In this document: in pieces, positions 37,366-46,085 of the stretch
Position numbering within the stretch: the first letter of the stretch is position 1
Layout: each line of letters starts with the position of its first letter
Assembly (NCBI RefSeq): GCF_000265245.1
Contig: NZ_AJKS02000003.1
Coordinates: forward strand, 241,927-305,926
Reading direction: 5' to 3'
From: Halomonas smyrnensis AAD6
GTDB lineage: Bacteria > Pseudomonadota > Gammaproteobacteria > Pseudomonadales > Halomonadaceae
Length of the DNA: 64,000 bases
Notes under the pieces: generated by a model
Seen by the model: only the letters and a program-made list of their open reading frames with translations
Told to the model about the DNA's origin: nothing
Databases searched by the model: none
Translations under genes and position numbers: made by a program

Positions 37366-39813
37366 ATGCTGACCCTGATCCTGCTGCTGCTGGCCGTTGC
37401 CGGCCTGCTCATCGTGATGCGCCGGGAGGCCGGCGCCCTGCCCGCCCTCGGCGTCACCGGCCTGCTCGGCCTCGTCGGCCTGGCCACCGGCGCCGCGGTG
37501 ATCGGCGTGCTGCTGCTGGTCGCCACCGCGGCGATCGCCGCCTGCGGCCTGCCTGCGCTGCGCCGCCGCTGGCTGACGCCGAGGCTGTTCGCCATGTTCA
37601 AGCGCGTGGCGCCGAAGGTCTCGGCCACCGAGCGCACCGCACTCGAGGCCGGCAGCGTGGCCTGGGACGGCGAGCTGTTCACCGGCCGCCCCGACTGGCA
37701 GCGGCTGCTCGACTATCGCGACGCCGGCCTGTCCGACGCCGAACGCGCCTTCCTCGATCACCAGTGCGGCGTGGCCGCCGGCATGTGCAACGACTGGGAC
37801 ATCGCCCGCGAGCGCGCCGACCTGCCCCAGGAGCTGTGGGACTACCTCAAGCGCGAGCGCTTCTTCGGCATGATCATCCCGCAGCAATACGGCGGCCTCG
37901 GCTTCTCCGCCAAGGCCCAGTCGATGGTGCTGCAGAAGCTCTCGGTCAACGAGACGCTGATGGTCACCGTCGGCGTGCCGAACTCCCTCGGCCCGGGCGA
38001 GCTGCTGCTCAAGTACGGCACCGAGGAGCAGAAGAACCACTACCTGCCGCGGCTGGCCGACGGCCGCGAGATTCCCTGCTTCGGCCTGACCGGCCCCCGC
38101 GCCGGCAGTGACGCCACCTCGCTGCCCGACATCGGCACCGTGGTGCGCCGCGAGATCGACGGCGAGACGGTGCTGGGCCTCGAGCTGACCTTCGAGAAGC
38201 GCTGGATCACCCTGGCGCCGATCGCCAGCGTGGTCGGCCTGGCCTTCCGCCTGTTCGACCCCGACCACCTGCTCGGCGAGGAGGAAGACCGCGGCATCAC
38301 CCTGGCGCTGGTGCCCCGCGACACCGAGGGCATGCAGATCGGCCGCCGCCACCATCCCATCGGCAGCCCCTTCCTCAACGGCCCGATCAAGGGCGAGAAC
38401 GTCTTCGTGCCGCTGTCCACCATCATCGGCGGCGAGGCCATGATCGGCCAGGGCTGGCGCATGCTGGTCGAGTGCCTGTCGGTGGGTCGCTGCATCACCC
38501 TGCCCTCCGGCGCCACCGGCACCGCCCGCTACGCCCTGGGCTGGAGCGGCGGCTTCGCCCGCATCCGCCGCCAGTTCAACGTCCCGGTGGCCGAGATGGA
38601 AGGCGTCCAGGAGCCGCTGGCCCGCATGGCGGCGCTCGGCTACATCGCCCAGGCCGCGGTCTACCAGACCGCCAACACCATCGACCACGGCGAGAAGCCG
38701 GCGGTGCCCTCGGCGATCCTCAAGAGCCAGCTCACCGAGTTCCAGCGCGTGATCCTGGCCGACGCCATGGACATCCACGGCGGCAAGGCGGTGACCCTCG
38801 GGCCGCGCAACTACCTCGGCATCGGCTACAGCGCCAACCCGGTGGCGATCACCGTCGAGGGCGCCAACATCATGACCCGCAACCTGATGATCTTCGGCCA
38901 GGGGGCGATCCGCTGCCATCCCTACGTGCTGGAGGAGCTGGCCGCCAAGGACGCCGACGACGTCAACGCCTTCGACAAGGCCTTCTTCGGCCACGCCGGC
39001 CTGATCCTCGGCAACGCCGCCCGCGCCCTGACCCAGGGTCTCGGCATCGGCCAGCGGAGCGTCCCCTTCGACGGCGTCGCCGCCCCCTACGCCAAGGAGA
39101 TCGCGCGGCTCTCCGCCGGCTTCTCGCTGACCGCCGACGCCGCCATGGCCAGCCTCGGCTCGAAGCTCAAGCAGCGCGAGATGCTCTCCGCGCGCCTCGG
39201 CGACGTGCTGTCCAACCTCTATCTGGCCAGCCTGATGCTCAAGCAGTGGCAAGAAGGCGAGAAGGTCGAGCAGGAGGACGCCCTGCTCCACTACGCCGCC
39301 CGCTTCCTGCTGGGCCGCGCCGAGCAGGCCTTCGATGAGCTGTTCGACAACCTGCCGAACCGCGCCCTGGGCCGCATGCTGCGCATCGTGGTGATGCCCC
39401 GCGGCCGCCGCTGGTCGCGCCCGACCGACGACCTGACTCGCACCATCGCCCAGGCCGTGACCCGCGACAGCGCCCTGCGCCGGCGCCTGCTGACCAACAC
39501 CTGGGACGCCGACGACGGTCCCCAGGACAACCCGCTGGCCCGCTACAACGCCCTGCTGGCCACCCAGGAGCGCGCCGAGGCGCTGTATCGCACCGTCGGC
39601 AAGGCCCACGCCAAGGGCGAGATCCCGGCCGAGGCCCTGCACCCCGAGCAGAAGGTCGATGCCGCCCTCGCCGCCGGCCTGATCAGCGAGGAGGATGCCA
39701 CCTTCATGCGCCAGCGCGAGGCCGAGGTGCTGGACATGCTCACCGTCGACGACTTCGACTACGACGCCTTCGTCACCGACAAGAGCAAGGTGCTGCGCCA
39801 CCATCCGGCCTGA
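37366..39813 (+). CDS. fadE: Acyl-CoA dehydrogenase FadE
   Basis: 815 residues, the long FadE type of gammaproteobacteria. It performs the first oxidation step of fatty-acid beta-oxidation with FAD. Two or more N-terminal hydrophobic helices (residues 1-65) point to membrane association. The dehydrogenase core contains FFGMIIPQQYGGLGFSAKAQ, the substrate-loop CFGLTGPRAGSDATSLPDIG and VEGANIMTRNLMIFGQGAIR. The C-terminal DUF1974 part follows. A PsrA-like operator overlaps its leader, and a bidirectional terminator ends it. Confidence 0.95.
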   Translation: MLTLILLLLAVAGLLIVMRREAGALPALGVTGLLGLVGLATGAAVIGVLLLVATAAIAACGLPALRRRWLTPRLFAMFKRVAPKVSATERTALEAGSVAWDGELFTGRPDWQRLLDYRDAGLSDAERAFLDHQCGVAAGMCNDWDIARERADLPQELWDYLKRERFFGMIIPQQYGGLGFSAKAQSMVLQKLSVNETLMVTVGVPNSLGPGELLLKYGTEEQKNHYLPRLADGREIPCFGLTGPRAGSDATSLPDIGTVVRREIDGETVLGLELTFEKRWITLAPIASVVGLAFRLFDPDHLLGEEEDRGITLALVPRDTEGMQIGRRHHPIGSPFLNGPIKGENVFVPLSTIIGGEAMIGQGWRMLVECLSVGRCITLPSGATGTARYALGWSGGFARIRRQFNVPVAEMEGVQEPLARMAALGYIAQAAVYQTANTIDHGEKPAVPSAILKSQLTEFQRVILADAMDIHGGKAVTLGPRNYLGIGYSANPVAITVEGANIMTRNLMIFGQGAIRCHPYVLEELAAKDADDVNAFDKAFFGHAGLILGNAARALTQGLGIGQRSVPFDGVAAPYAKEIARLSAGFSLTADAAMASLGSKLKQREMLSARLGDVLSNLYLASLMLKQWQEGEKVEQEDALLHYAARFLLGRAEQAFDELFDNLPNRALGRMLRIVVMPRGRRWSRPTDDLTRTIAQAVTRDSALRRRLLTNTWDADDGPQDNPLARYNALLATQERAEALYRTVGKAHAKGEIPAEALHPEQKVDAALAAGLISEEDATFMRQREAEVLDMLTVDDFDYDAFVTDKSKVLRHHPA

Positions 39814-39836
39814 TGCCTCCCCGTTCGTCCATGACC

Positions 39837-39867
39837 ACGCCCCGGCCTTCGCCGGGGCGTCTTTCTT
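39837..39867. terminator. Bidirectional terminator between fadE and the SLC13 carrier
   Basis: Ten-base arms ACGCCCCGGC and GCCGGGGCGT close a CTTC loop, followed by CTTTCTT. It serves the convergent genes. Confidence 0.85.
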
Positions 39868-39896
39868 GCCACCCCGGCAAGGGCCGGTCCCGGCCG

Positions 39897-41768
39897 CTAC
39901 GGCGGCCAGACGATCAGGATCAGCGGGATCGCCACCGCCATCACGGCCAGCGACAGCGGCAGGCCCAGCCGCCAGTAGTCGCCGAAGCGATAGCCGCCGG
40001 GGCCCATCACCAGGGTGTTGGTCTGATGCCCGATCGGCGTCAGGAAGGCGCAGGAGGCACTGACCGCCACCGCCATCAGGAAGGGATCCACCGAGGCCTC
40101 GAAGCCCGCGGCCAGGCTCGCCGCGATGGGCGCCATCAAGAGCGCCGCGGCGGCGTTGTTGATCACGTTGGACAGCAGCAGGCCGAGCACGAACAGCCCG
40201 GAAAGCGTCAGCGCCACCGGCCAGTCGCCGCCCAGCGCCAGCAGCGTCTCGGCGATCAGCGCCGCCCCGCCGCTGGTCTCCAGCGCCTGGCCCACCGGGA
40301 TCATCGCGCCGAGCAGCATGATCACCGGCCCGTCGATGGCCTGGTAGGCCTCGCGCAGGGTCAGCACGCCGGCCAGCAGCGAGGCCAGGGCCGCGCCGCT
40401 CAGCGCCACCGCGGCGGGCAGCCAGTCGAGCATCATCGCCACGATCGCCGCGGCGAAGATCGCCACCGACAGCAGCAGCCGGCGCGGCTGGCCCAGGGCC
40501 AGGTCGCGACTGGCCAGCGGCAGGCAGCCCAGCGTCGTCAGGCTCTCGCCGATGTCGCCCTCGCCGCCCTGCAGCAGCAACACGTCGCCGGCGCGAAAAC
40601 GGATGTCCCGCAGCCGCTGCCGGAGCCGGCCGCCGTCCCGGGCCACCGCCACCAGATGCAGGCCGAACTGGTTGAGCAGGCGCAGCTGGCCGACCGTGCG
40701 GCCCTGCATCATCGAGTCGTTGCGCACCACGGCCTCCACCAGCTGCAGGCCCTCGGTGTCCGTCGCGACCTTGCCGTGCCTGTGGCTCCTGCCGTGCTCT
40801 TCTTCCTCGCCGTCCTCGCCATCCTTGTCGGCCTGCTCACTCTCCTCGGTGTCCTTGGCTTCCTGTTCGGCCTCCTGCTCCGCCTCGGCGCCCACCGCCA
40901 GCCCGGCCTTGTCCTCGAGCAGCACCATCTCCTCGGGGCCGGCCTCCACCAGCAGGATGTCATGTTCACGAAGCGTACCGAGGAAGGTGTGCCCGGGATG
41001 ACGCCGCTCGTCGCGCACCACCGCCAACACCGGGATCGGCTCCTCCACGGCCTGGTGAAGGTCGCGCAGCGACCAGCCCACCGCCTTGCCGTCCTCGGGC
41101 ACGCGCAGCTCGACCAGGTAGTGGGCGGTGTCGAACATCGCGTCCATCGACGCCTGGCCGGCCCGCTGGGGCACCAGGTAGCGGCCGGCCAGCACGATCA
41201 CGACGAGCCCCGCCAGCGCCACGCTGGCGCCGACGGGGAAGAAGTCGAACATGCCGAAGCCCTCGCCGGTCAGCGTGCGGCGGTAGGCGGAGATGATGAT
41301 GTTGGGCGGCGTACCGATCAGGGTGGTCAGGCCGCCGAGCAGCGAGCCGAAGGCCAGCGGCATCAGCAGCAGCGACGGCGGGGTGTCGTGCTCACGGGCC
41401 AGACGCAGCGCCACCGGCAGCATCAGCGCCAGCGCGCCGACGTTGTTCATGATGCCGGAGAGCACCAGCACGGTGCCGGAGAGCACCAGGGTCTGCAGCA
41501 TGATCCGGTCGCCGACCCGCAGTGCCTGCTCGGCGATCAGGTCGACCAGCCCCGAACGCTCGAAGCCGCGGCTGAGCACCAGCACCGCGGCGACGGTGAT
41601 CACCGCCGGATGGCCGAAGCCGGCGAAGGCGCCCTCGGCGGGCACCAGGCCAAGTCCCACCGCGGCCAGCAGCGCCGCCAGCGCCACCAGGTCGTAGCGG
41701 AAGCGGCCCCAGACGAAGGTCGCCAGGGTCGCGCCGAGCAGGAGAAACACCTGGGTGCTGTCGGCCAT
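39897..41768 (-). CDS. SLC13/DASS-family sodium-coupled anion carrier with two TrkA-C domains
   Basis: 623 residues. Hydrophobic helices at about 1-195 and 425-620 form the two halves of the carrier, with family-type segments GTPPNIIISAYRRTLTGEGF and SASCAFLTPIGHQTNTLVMG. Between them are two TrkA-C regulatory domains (about 209-285 and 330-415). A run rich in Glu and Asp separates these two domains (EEAEQ...EDGEEEEHGRSHRHG, about 288-328) and ends in a short His-rich stretch. This family carries dicarboxylates or sulfate; the substrate is not fixed. A convergent terminator is shared with fadE. Confidence 0.87.
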   Translation of the reverse strand: MADSTQVFLLLGATLATFVWGRFRYDLVALAALLAAVGLGLVPAEGAFAGFGHPAVITVAAVLVLSRGFERSGLVDLIAEQALRVGDRIMLQTLVLSGTVLVLSGIMNNVGALALMLPVALRLAREHDTPPSLLLMPLAFGSLLGGLTTLIGTPPNIIISAYRRTLTGEGFGMFDFFPVGASVALAGLVVIVLAGRYLVPQRAGQASMDAMFDTAHYLVELRVPEDGKAVGWSLRDLHQAVEEPIPVLAVVRDERRHPGHTFLGTLREHDILLVEAGPEEMVLLEDKAGLAVGAEAEQEAEQEAKDTEESEQADKDGEDGEEEEHGRSHRHGKVATDTEGLQLVEAVVRNDSMMQGRTVGQLRLLNQFGLHLVAVARDGGRLRQRLRDIRFRAGDVLLLQGGEGDIGESLTTLGCLPLASRDLALGQPRRLLLSVAIFAAAIVAMMLDWLPAAVALSGAALASLLAGVLTLREAYQAIDGPVIMLLGAMIPVGQALETSGGAALIAETLLALGGDWPVALTLSGLFVLGLLLSNVINNAAAALLMAPIAASLAAGFEASVDPFLMAVAVSASCAFLTPIGHQTNTLVMGPGGYRFGDYWRLGLPLSLAVMAVAIPLILIVWPP

Positions 41769-41879
41769 GACGGCTCACCTCCCTGTGCTGGAACAGGCGC
41801 GTCGAGGCTCGCAACGCGCTGTCTTCAGCATCGTCGCTAACGCGTGCGGATACCAGCGAGAGGCGAGACGCCCGCCGCT

Positions 41880-42452
41880 TCAGTCCGACATCGGTGGCTC
41901 GGGAAACGGCAGCGGGCCGTCGCCGCGACGCACCTCGAAGACGTTGAGGGTCATGGCCACGAAGGCGTAGTAGCCGAAGACCCCGACCAGCTCGACCACC
42001 GCCGGCTCGCCGAAGGCCGCCACCGCCTCGGCGTAGAGCGCCTCGTCGACGCGCCGGGTGGTGTAGAGCGTCTTGCCGAGGCGATAGACCAGCGCCTCGT
42101 CGTCGCTCGCGAAGGCCGGCTCGCGGCCCGCCTGGAGGGCCTCGATCACCGCCTCGTCGACCCCGGCGTCGCGGGCGATGGGCGCGTGGATCTGCCACTC
42201 GGCCTGGGACTGCCACCAGGCCGCGGTGAAGAGGATCGCGAGCTCCGTGAGCCGCAGCTCGAGCCGGGTGCCATAGCGACAGAAGGCGCCGAGGCGCTGG
42301 GCATGGTCGGCCAGTTCCGGGCTGTGGATCCAGGCCAGGAAGGGGCCGTCCAGGTTGCCCCGGGGGCCGCTCAGGATGGCGTCCAGCACGCGGCGCTGCT
42401 CGGGGGCCATGGTGGCCTCGTCGAGGGAAGAGAGGCGGGAGTCGATCGACAT
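41880..42452 (-). CDS. Carboxymuconolactone decarboxylase/AhpD-like protein
   Basis: 190 residues starting MSIDSRLSSLDEATMAPEQR; the frame runs on upstream through the aminotransferase gene but only by chance. The alpha-helical AhpD-like fold is recognisable by RYGTRLELRLTELAILFTAA and the segment WQSQAEWQIHAPIARDAGVD. The usual CxxC pair of peroxidase-type AhpD is absent, so a decarboxylase-like or unknown role is more likely. It follows the aminotransferase stop by 14 bases and is surely in the same operon under RpiR-type control. Confidence 0.8.
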   Translation of the reverse strand: MSIDSRLSSLDEATMAPEQRRVLDAILSGPRGNLDGPFLAWIHSPELADHAQRLGAFCRYGTRLELRLTELAILFTAAWWQSQAEWQIHAPIARDAGVDEAVIEALQAGREPAFASDDEALVYRLGKTLYTTRRVDEALYAEAVAAFGEPAVVELVGVFGYYAFVAMTLNVFEVRRGDGPLPFPEPPMSD

Positions 42453-42466
42453 CGGGCGAGGCTCCG

Positions 42467-43795
42467 TTACGAGTGGATGAGGACGCGCGCCAGGGCGGCG
42501 TCGAGCTTGTCGACGATCTCGTCGAGCTGGCCGTCCTCGAGGATGAAGGGCGGCGCCAGCAGGATATGGTCCCCCTGGCGGCCGTCCAGGGTCCCGCCCA
42601 TCGGGTAGCACATCAGCCCCTCGTCCATGGAGGCGCGCTTGACCGCCGCGTGCAGCTTGCGCTCGGGGTCGAACGGGGTCTTGGTGTCCCGCGCCGCGAC
42701 CAGCTCGAGGCCGCGGAAGAGCCCCCGGCCGCGGATGTCGCCGACGTGGGGATGGTCGCCGAAGCGGTCCTCGAGGCGCCGCTGGAGACCGTCGCCCAAT
42801 TGCCGCACGCGGGGCAGCAGGTCGCGGGACTCGATGGCGCGCTGCACGGCCAGGGCCGCGGCGCAGGCGGTGGCGTGGCCGATGTAGGTATGGCCGTGCT
42901 GGAAGAAGCCCGAGCCCTCGGCGATGGCCGAGCGGATGCGCTCGCCGACCAGGGTCGCGCCGATCGGCTGATAGCCGGCGCCCAGCCCCTTGGCGATGGT
43001 CACCAGGTCCGGCGCCACGCCCTCCTGCTCGGCGGCGAACAGGCTGCCGGTGCGGCCCATGCCGCACATCACCTCGTCGAGGATCAAGAGGATGCCGTGG
43101 CGATCGCAGATCTCGCGCACGCGCTTGAAATAGCCCGGCACGGCGGGCACCGCGCCGAGCGTCGCGCCGACCACCGGCTCGGCGACGAAGGCCATCACGT
43201 TCTCCGGCCCCAGGCGCTGGATCTCGTCCTCGAGTTCCTGGGCCAGCCGCTCGCCGTAGGCCTCCGGCGTCTCGCCCGCGGCCTGGCCACGATAGGCGTA
43301 GCAGGGGCTGACGTGGCTCACCTCGACCAGCAGCGGCTCGAACTGCCGCCGGCGCCAGGCGTTGCCACCGGTGGCCAGCGCGCCGAGGGTGTTGCCGTGG
43401 TAGCTCTGGCGCCGGGCGATCAGGTGCCGGCGCTGGGGCTCGCCACGCTCGATGAAGTACTGGCGCGCCAGCTTCAGGGCCGCCTCCACCGCCTCGGAGC
43501 CACCGGAGACGAAGTAGACCGAGGAGAGGCCCGCCGGCGCCCGCTCGACCAGGAAGTCGGCCAGCGCCTCCATCGGCTCGGTAGTGAAGAAGGAGCTGTG
43601 GGCGTAGGCCAGCTGGCCGACCTGCTTGCGCACGGCATCGATCACCTCGGCGTCGCTGTGCCCCAGGCAGGAGACCGCGGCACCGCCGCAGGCGTCCAGG
43701 TAGCGCCGCCCCTCGGCGTCGATCAGATAGGCGCCGTCGCCGCCGACGGCGGTGGGATAGGAGTGAGACAGGTGACGATGGAAGACGTGGCTCAT
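42467..43795 (-). CDS. Class III (omega) aminotransferase, PLP-dependent
   Basis: About 442 residues starting MSHVFHRHLSHSYPTAVGGD after GGGGAGGG; an open extension upstream overlaps the operator region and is rejected. The PLP-binding motifs are VYFVSGGSEAVEAALKLARQ, ILLILDEVMCGMGRTGSLFA and the Lys in VTIAKGLGAGYQPIG. Family members transfer amino groups from omega-amino acids, diamines or taurine-like compounds to pyruvate or 2-oxoglutarate. It forms an operon with the AhpD-like gene and faces a divergent RpiR-type regulator. The amine donor is unknown. Confidence 0.88.
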   Translation of the reverse strand: MSHVFHRHLSHSYPTAVGGDGAYLIDAEGRRYLDACGGAAVSCLGHSDAEVIDAVRKQVGQLAYAHSSFFTTEPMEALADFLVERAPAGLSSVYFVSGGSEAVEAALKLARQYFIERGEPQRRHLIARRQSYHGNTLGALATGGNAWRRRQFEPLLVEVSHVSPCYAYRGQAAGETPEAYGERLAQELEDEIQRLGPENVMAFVAEPVVGATLGAVPAVPGYFKRVREICDRHGILLILDEVMCGMGRTGSLFAAEQEGVAPDLVTIAKGLGAGYQPIGATLVGERIRSAIAEGSGFFQHGHTYIGHATACAAALAVQRAIESRDLLPRVRQLGDGLQRRLEDRFGDHPHVGDIRGRGLFRGLELVAARDTKTPFDPERKLHAAVKRASMDEGLMCYPMGGTLDGRQGDHILLAPPFILEDGQLDEIVDKLDAALARVLIHS

Positions 43796-43817
43796 GCGAC
43801 CCTCCCCGGGCCATTTT

Positions 43818-43831
43818 GCAAACACATTTGC
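43818..43831. promoter_or_regulatory. Operator 1, GCAAA-CACA-TTTGC
   Basis: A GCAAA-N4-TTTGC inverted repeat between the aminotransferase and the RpiR-type gene, 22 bases upstream of the aminotransferase start. Its twin lies exactly 28 bases away. Confidence 0.75.
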
Positions 43832-43845
43832 CATTCTGGTTAAAC

Positions 43846-43859
43846 GCAAAGATATTTGC
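43846..43859. promoter_or_regulatory. Operator 2, GCAAA-GATA-TTTGC
   Basis: Same arms as operator 1 with a different centre. The 28-base centre spacing is close to a multiple of the helical turn, so two dimers could bind cooperatively. Confidence 0.75.
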
Positions 43860-43947
43860 AACAAGTGCCGTCACCACCCTGACGCCGGGTGCCGCGGCCG
43901 CTACAATGCCCTGCCCTACTTCGCCGCGATCGGAGCCCACGCCCCTC

Positions 43948-44865
43948 ATGACCGCCACCTCGCCTTCCCGCCCGGATGCACGCCTCGAGACGCTCGACGA
44001 CCTCGAGCGCCTGCTCGCCGACCTCGAGGCGGGCGACGCCGCGCTGCGCCTGGGCCGGCGCTCGCGGCAGGTGCTCTCGGCGCTGGTCGGCATGCCCCAG
44101 CAGGCCGCGATGTCGTCGATCAGCGATCTGGCGTCGCGCCTCGGCGTCAGCCCCTCGACGCTCTCGCGACTGGCCCAGCGCCTCGGCTTCGAGGGCTTCG
44201 CCGGCCTCCAGGCGGTGTTCCGCCGCCACGTCACCGAGGGCCGGCACTTCTACAGCGAACAGGTCTCGCGGCTGCTGGAGGGCGAGCAGGACGACGACGC
44301 CCTCGGCCGGCTGGCCCGGCTGGGCCGCCAGGAGAGCGCCAACCTCGGCGAGCTGGTGGCGGGGGTGGACGGGGAGGCCTTCGGCCGCGCCGCGCGGCGG
44401 CTGGTGGATGCCCGGCGGGTGAGGATCCACGGCCGCCGCCAGTTCGCCTCGCTGGCCTCGTTCATGGCCTACGGGCTCGGCATGCTGCGCCCCGACGCGG
44501 CCACCCTGGACGCCGCCGGCCACGGCATCGCGGACGCCCTGGCCCAGCTCGACGACAACGACGCGCTGGTGGTGATGAGCGCCTTCCCCTACACGCCCAG
44601 CGTGCTGACCGCCGCCCGGGTGGCGGCCCGCCAGGGCGTGCCGGTGATCGCGCTGACCGATGCCGCCGGCTCGCCGCTGGCGCGCGCCGCCGACGAGCGC
44701 TTCACGGTGCCCAATCACAGCCTGTTCTTCAGCAACGGCATGTGCGCCTTCATGCTGCTGGCCGAGGGGCTCTTGAGCGAGGCGGCGAGCCTGCTGGGCG
44801 AGGACGGGCTGGCCTCGCTGGAGCGCCGCGAGCGGATGATCGACGAGCTCGGCGACGCGCTGTAG
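43948..44865 (+). CDS. RpiR-family transcriptional regulator (HTH plus SIS domain)
   Basis: 305 residues from MTATSPSRPDARLETLDDLE; the frame is open for 44 more codons upstream but that part covers the operators and looks non-coding. The N-terminal helix-turn-helix is AAMSSISDLASRLGVSPSTL with LSRLAQRLGFEGFAGLQ, followed by a SIS domain with VRIHGRRQFASLASFMAYGL and VVMSAFPYTP. RpiR proteins sense phosphosugars or amino-acid-like ligands. Given its divergent neighbours, it most likely controls the aminotransferase operon through the GCAAA-N4-TTTGC sites. Confidence 0.88.
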   Translation: MTATSPSRPDARLETLDDLERLLADLEAGDAALRLGRRSRQVLSALVGMPQQAAMSSISDLASRLGVSPSTLSRLAQRLGFEGFAGLQAVFRRHVTEGRHFYSEQVSRLLEGEQDDDALGRLARLGRQESANLGELVAGVDGEAFGRAARRLVDARRVRIHGRRQFASLASFMAYGLGMLRPDAATLDAAGHGIADALAQLDDNDALVVMSAFPYTPSVLTAARVAARQGVPVIALTDAAGSPLARAADERFTVPNHSLFFSNGMCAFMLLAEGLLSEAASLLGEDGLASLERRERMIDELGDAL

Positions 44866-44886
44866 CGGACGCTCTCCCCAGAACGA

Positions 44887-44922
44887 CGACGGCCCCGCGT
44901 CCGGAGAGACGCGGGGCCGTCG
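44887..44922. terminator. Bidirectional terminator between the rpiR-type gene and the quinone oxidoreductase
   Basis: Fourteen-base perfect arms, CGACGGCCCCGCGT and ACGCGGGGCCGTCG, with an eight-base loop lie between convergent stops. Confidence 0.85.
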
Positions 44923-44938
44923 GCAGAGGCGCCAACGC

Positions 44939-45916
44939 CTAGGGGATCAGCACGGTCGAGCCGGTGGTCTTGCGGCCCGCCAGCGCCTGCTGGGCCTGGG
45001 CCGCCTCGGCGAGCGGATAGCGCTGGCCGATGTCGATCACGACCTCGCCGCTTTCGATCCGCGCGAACAGGTCGGCGGCCATGGCCTCGAGACGCTCGCG
45101 GGTATCGGCATAGCCGTTGAGGCTGGGGCGGGTCACGAACAGCGAGCCCTTCTGGTTGAGGATGCCGACGTTGACGCCCTCCACGGCGCCCGAGGCGTTG
45201 CCGAAGCTGACCATCAGGCCGCGCTTCTTCAGGCAGTCCAGCGAGGTCTCCCAGGTGTCCTTGCCCACCGAGTCGTAGACCACGTCGCACATGGCGCCGC
45301 CGGTCAGCTCGCGGACCCGCTCGACCACGTCCTCGCGGGTGTAGTCGATGGTCGCCCAGGCGCCGTTCTTCTCGGCCAGCGCCGCCTTCTCCGGCGAGCT
45401 CACCGTGCCGATCAGCTTCACCCCCAGCGCCTTGGCCCACTGGCAGGCGATGGAGCCGACCCCGCCGGCCGCGGCGTGCCACAGGATGGTCTCGCCGCCC
45501 TGGAGCGGGTAGGTCTGGCGCAGCAGGTACTGCACGGTGAGGCCCTTGAGCATGGCCGCCGCCGCGGTCTCGGCATCGATGCCCTCGGGCAGCACCACCA
45601 CCTTGTCGGCCGGCAGCACGTGCTGTTCCGCGTAGGCCCCAAGCGGGCCCTGGGCATAGGCCACCCGGTCACCCACGGCCAGGTGGGTGACGCCCTCGCC
45701 CACGGCCTCGACGATACCCGCGGCCTCGGTGCCGAGCCCCGACGGCAGCGACGGCGCCGGATACAACCCGGTGCGGAAATAGATGTCGATGAAGTTCAGG
45801 CCCACCGCCTGATGGCGGACCCGCACCTCGCCGGGCTTCGGCTCGGCAGGCGTGTCGTCGACGAACTCGAGGACCTCGGGACCGCCGGTGCGGGCAAACT
45901 GGATGCGCTTGGCCAT
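44939..45916 (-). CDS. qorA: NADPH:quinone oxidoreductase (zinc-independent MDR family)
   Basis: 325 residues starting MAKRIQFARTGGPEVLEFVD with AGGA upstream; the open frame before it is unsupported. It has the QOR pattern VRHQAVGLNFIDIYFRTGLY, GTEAAGIVEAVGEGV, the NADPH loop LWHAAAGGVGSIACQWAKAL and YDSVGKDTWETSLDCL. The structural zinc cysteines of alcohol dehydrogenases are absent. It would reduce quinones or enals with NADPH in the cytoplasm. It is a single gene between a terminator and a divergent azurin gene. Confidence 0.93.
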   Translation of the reverse strand: MAKRIQFARTGGPEVLEFVDDTPAEPKPGEVRVRHQAVGLNFIDIYFRTGLYPAPSLPSGLGTEAAGIVEAVGEGVTHLAVGDRVAYAQGPLGAYAEQHVLPADKVVVLPEGIDAETAAAAMLKGLTVQYLLRQTYPLQGGETILWHAAAGGVGSIACQWAKALGVKLIGTVSSPEKAALAEKNGAWATIDYTREDVVERVRELTGGAMCDVVYDSVGKDTWETSLDCLKKRGLMVSFGNASGAVEGVNVGILNQKGSLFVTRPSLNGYADTRERLEAMAADLFARIESGEVVIDIGQRYPLAEAAQAQQALAGRKTTGSTVLIP

Positions 45917-46085
45917 GTTGGATATCCTGAATCCGCTAATGAATGGTCGTCCAGTCAAACGCTCCCTCAGTGCCCGGTCAAGCACCCCGGCCTCCGACAA
46001 GGCTTGACAGCCATGGAAGGCTCGGCGAAGAATGCCAAACTGTATACAGAAACATCATCAAAGTGACGACATAAAGGATTCCAGC

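Noticed and set aside
37342..39804. Very long antisense open frame (about 820 codons) opposite fadE
   Set aside because: GC-rich codon bias leaves antisense frames open; the translation is low-complexity (Gly, Ala, Leu, His, Gln) without any family motif, while fadE is clear on the other strand. The same applies to long frames opposite prc, betB, the TPR lipoprotein gene and cobQ.
41880..44234. A 784-codon frame merging the AhpD-like gene with sequence across the aminotransferase gene
   Set aside because: Only its last 190 codons have family motifs; the rest is the shadow of the aminotransferase in another frame.
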